Shown here: positions 14,760 through 15,097 of the stretch, piece by piece | How positions within the stretch are numbered: position 1 is the stretch's first letter | Layout of the letters: each line of letters opens with the position of its first letter | Assembly: GCA_965368115.1 (NCBI GenBank) | Contig: CBDULQ010000071.1 | Location: 1-15,097 of the forward strand | DNA length: 15,097 nucleotides | Origin: CBDULQ01 sp965368115 | GTDB taxonomy: Bacteria > Pseudomonadota > Gammaproteobacteria > SZUA-229 | Reading direction: 5' to 3' | Position numbers and translations under genes: made by a program | The notes under the pieces: generated by a model | What the model saw: the letters and a program-made list of their open reading frames with translations, nothing else | Databases searched by the model: none | What the model was told of the DNA's origin: nothing

Positions 14760-15023
14760 TTATTCGGACTCGTCGTAGCCGATTGGCCAGACCGCCTTCA
14801 TGTCTTTCAGGCACTGGCTCATGTATTCGGTGTAGGCGTTGCTGCCGCTGCTCAGGCTCTGGCCCGCCGCCAGTTTCTGGCACTGGCCCTGGTAGAAGGC
14901 CTGAACTTTGGGGCTGTTCTCGTCTTCACCCAGGAAGGCAGTGTCGTTTGCGACAGCGGCAAAGCTGGCATTGCCGGCCAGAATGAGGCCAGTCAGCAGG
15001 CTGATATTAACAATGGATTTCAT
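14760..15023 (-). CDS. Small secreted protein, family not recognised
   Basis: The 87-residue product starts with a Sec signal peptide (about 1-22, cut near SFA) and leaves a polar, acidic mature part of about 65 residues. It contains two cysteines, C48 and C71, spaced so that they could form one disulfide in the periplasm, and helical-looking segments QAFYQGQCQKL and YTEYMSQCLKDM. No known family was recognised and no function is proposed. The ATG at 15023 was chosen because it starts the signal peptide and has AAGG eight bases upstream; a longer start at 15092 would add 23 residues ahead of it. A dedicated terminator follows, so the gene is probably monocistronic or the last of an operon entering from beyond the right edge. 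Confidence 0.75.
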   Translation of the reverse strand: MKSIVNISLLTGLILAGNASFAAVANDTAFLGEDENSPKVQAFYQGQCQKLAAGQSLSSGSNAYTEYMSQCLKDMKAVWPIGYDESE

Positions 15024-15097
15024 AGCGTTGACCTTATTGTTACGGGGTTTGAATGTCGCTATGTATACCGGGGCGCAGTCCGAATAAAGCAATATTT

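Noticed and set aside
8..15090. CRISPR arrays, transposon ends, tRNA or rRNA genes
   Set aside because: No regularly spaced repeats, terminal inverted repeats with a transposase, or RNA-gene-like sequence were seen on either strand.
14601..15097. Plus-strand frame open from an ATG at 14601 to the window edge
   Set aside because: It crosses a clear terminator hairpin and runs antisense to the small secreted protein; its composition is repetitive in A, G and R, as expected of an antisense frame.

Overview
The window comes from a moderately GC-rich Gram-negative bacterium, most likely a free-living gammaproteobacterium. The evidence is a DapC/DapD pair very close to the gammaproteobacterial form, a YffB-type ArsC-family protein beside the dap genes, a VC0807-type membrane protein, several Sec signal peptides and an HDOD-GAF-histidine kinase. 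Species cannot be named. No RNA genes, insertion sequences, phage genes or CRISPR arrays were seen, and no gene-free gap exceeds 300 bases.

Layout. (1) 1-2424, minus strand: an HDOD-GAF-histidine kinase followed by a response regulator cut by the window edge, forming a two-component pair. (2) 2717-4318, plus: an orphan MinD/ParA-type ATPase with a duplicated C-terminal module. (3) 4352-6863, minus: dapC and dapD (succinylase branch of diaminopimelate/lysine synthesis), a strong hairpin, then a yffB-like gene. (4) 6926-7309, plus: a VOC-fold protein that overlaps tail-to-tail with (5) 7303-9921, minus: a periplasmic-sensor PAS-GGDEF-EAL cyclic-di-GMP protein. (6) 10193-11461, plus: a secreted fusion of a degenerate alpha/beta-hydrolase-like domain with a TlpA-like thioredoxin domain. 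(7) 11587-12042, plus: a small membrane protein behind a promoter carrying two matching palindromic operators. (8) 12035-13652, minus: a small secreted DUF6795-like protein translationally coupled to a class-3 lipase with hydrophobic C-terminal helices; the layout resembles an immunity/effector pair. (9) 13815-15023, minus: a VC0807-family membrane protein and a small secreted protein with its own terminator.

How the genes work together. The dap genes are housekeeping. The flanks are mainly signalling (HDOD kinase/response regulator, cyclic-di-GMP enzyme, MinD-like ATPase) and envelope functions (redox fusion protein, lipase cassette, membrane proteins). The strongest candidates for something undescribed are the lipase/DUF6795-like cassette, the hydrolase-TlpA fusion, the double-operator promoter at 11489-11537 and the duplicated domain of the MinD-like ATPase.
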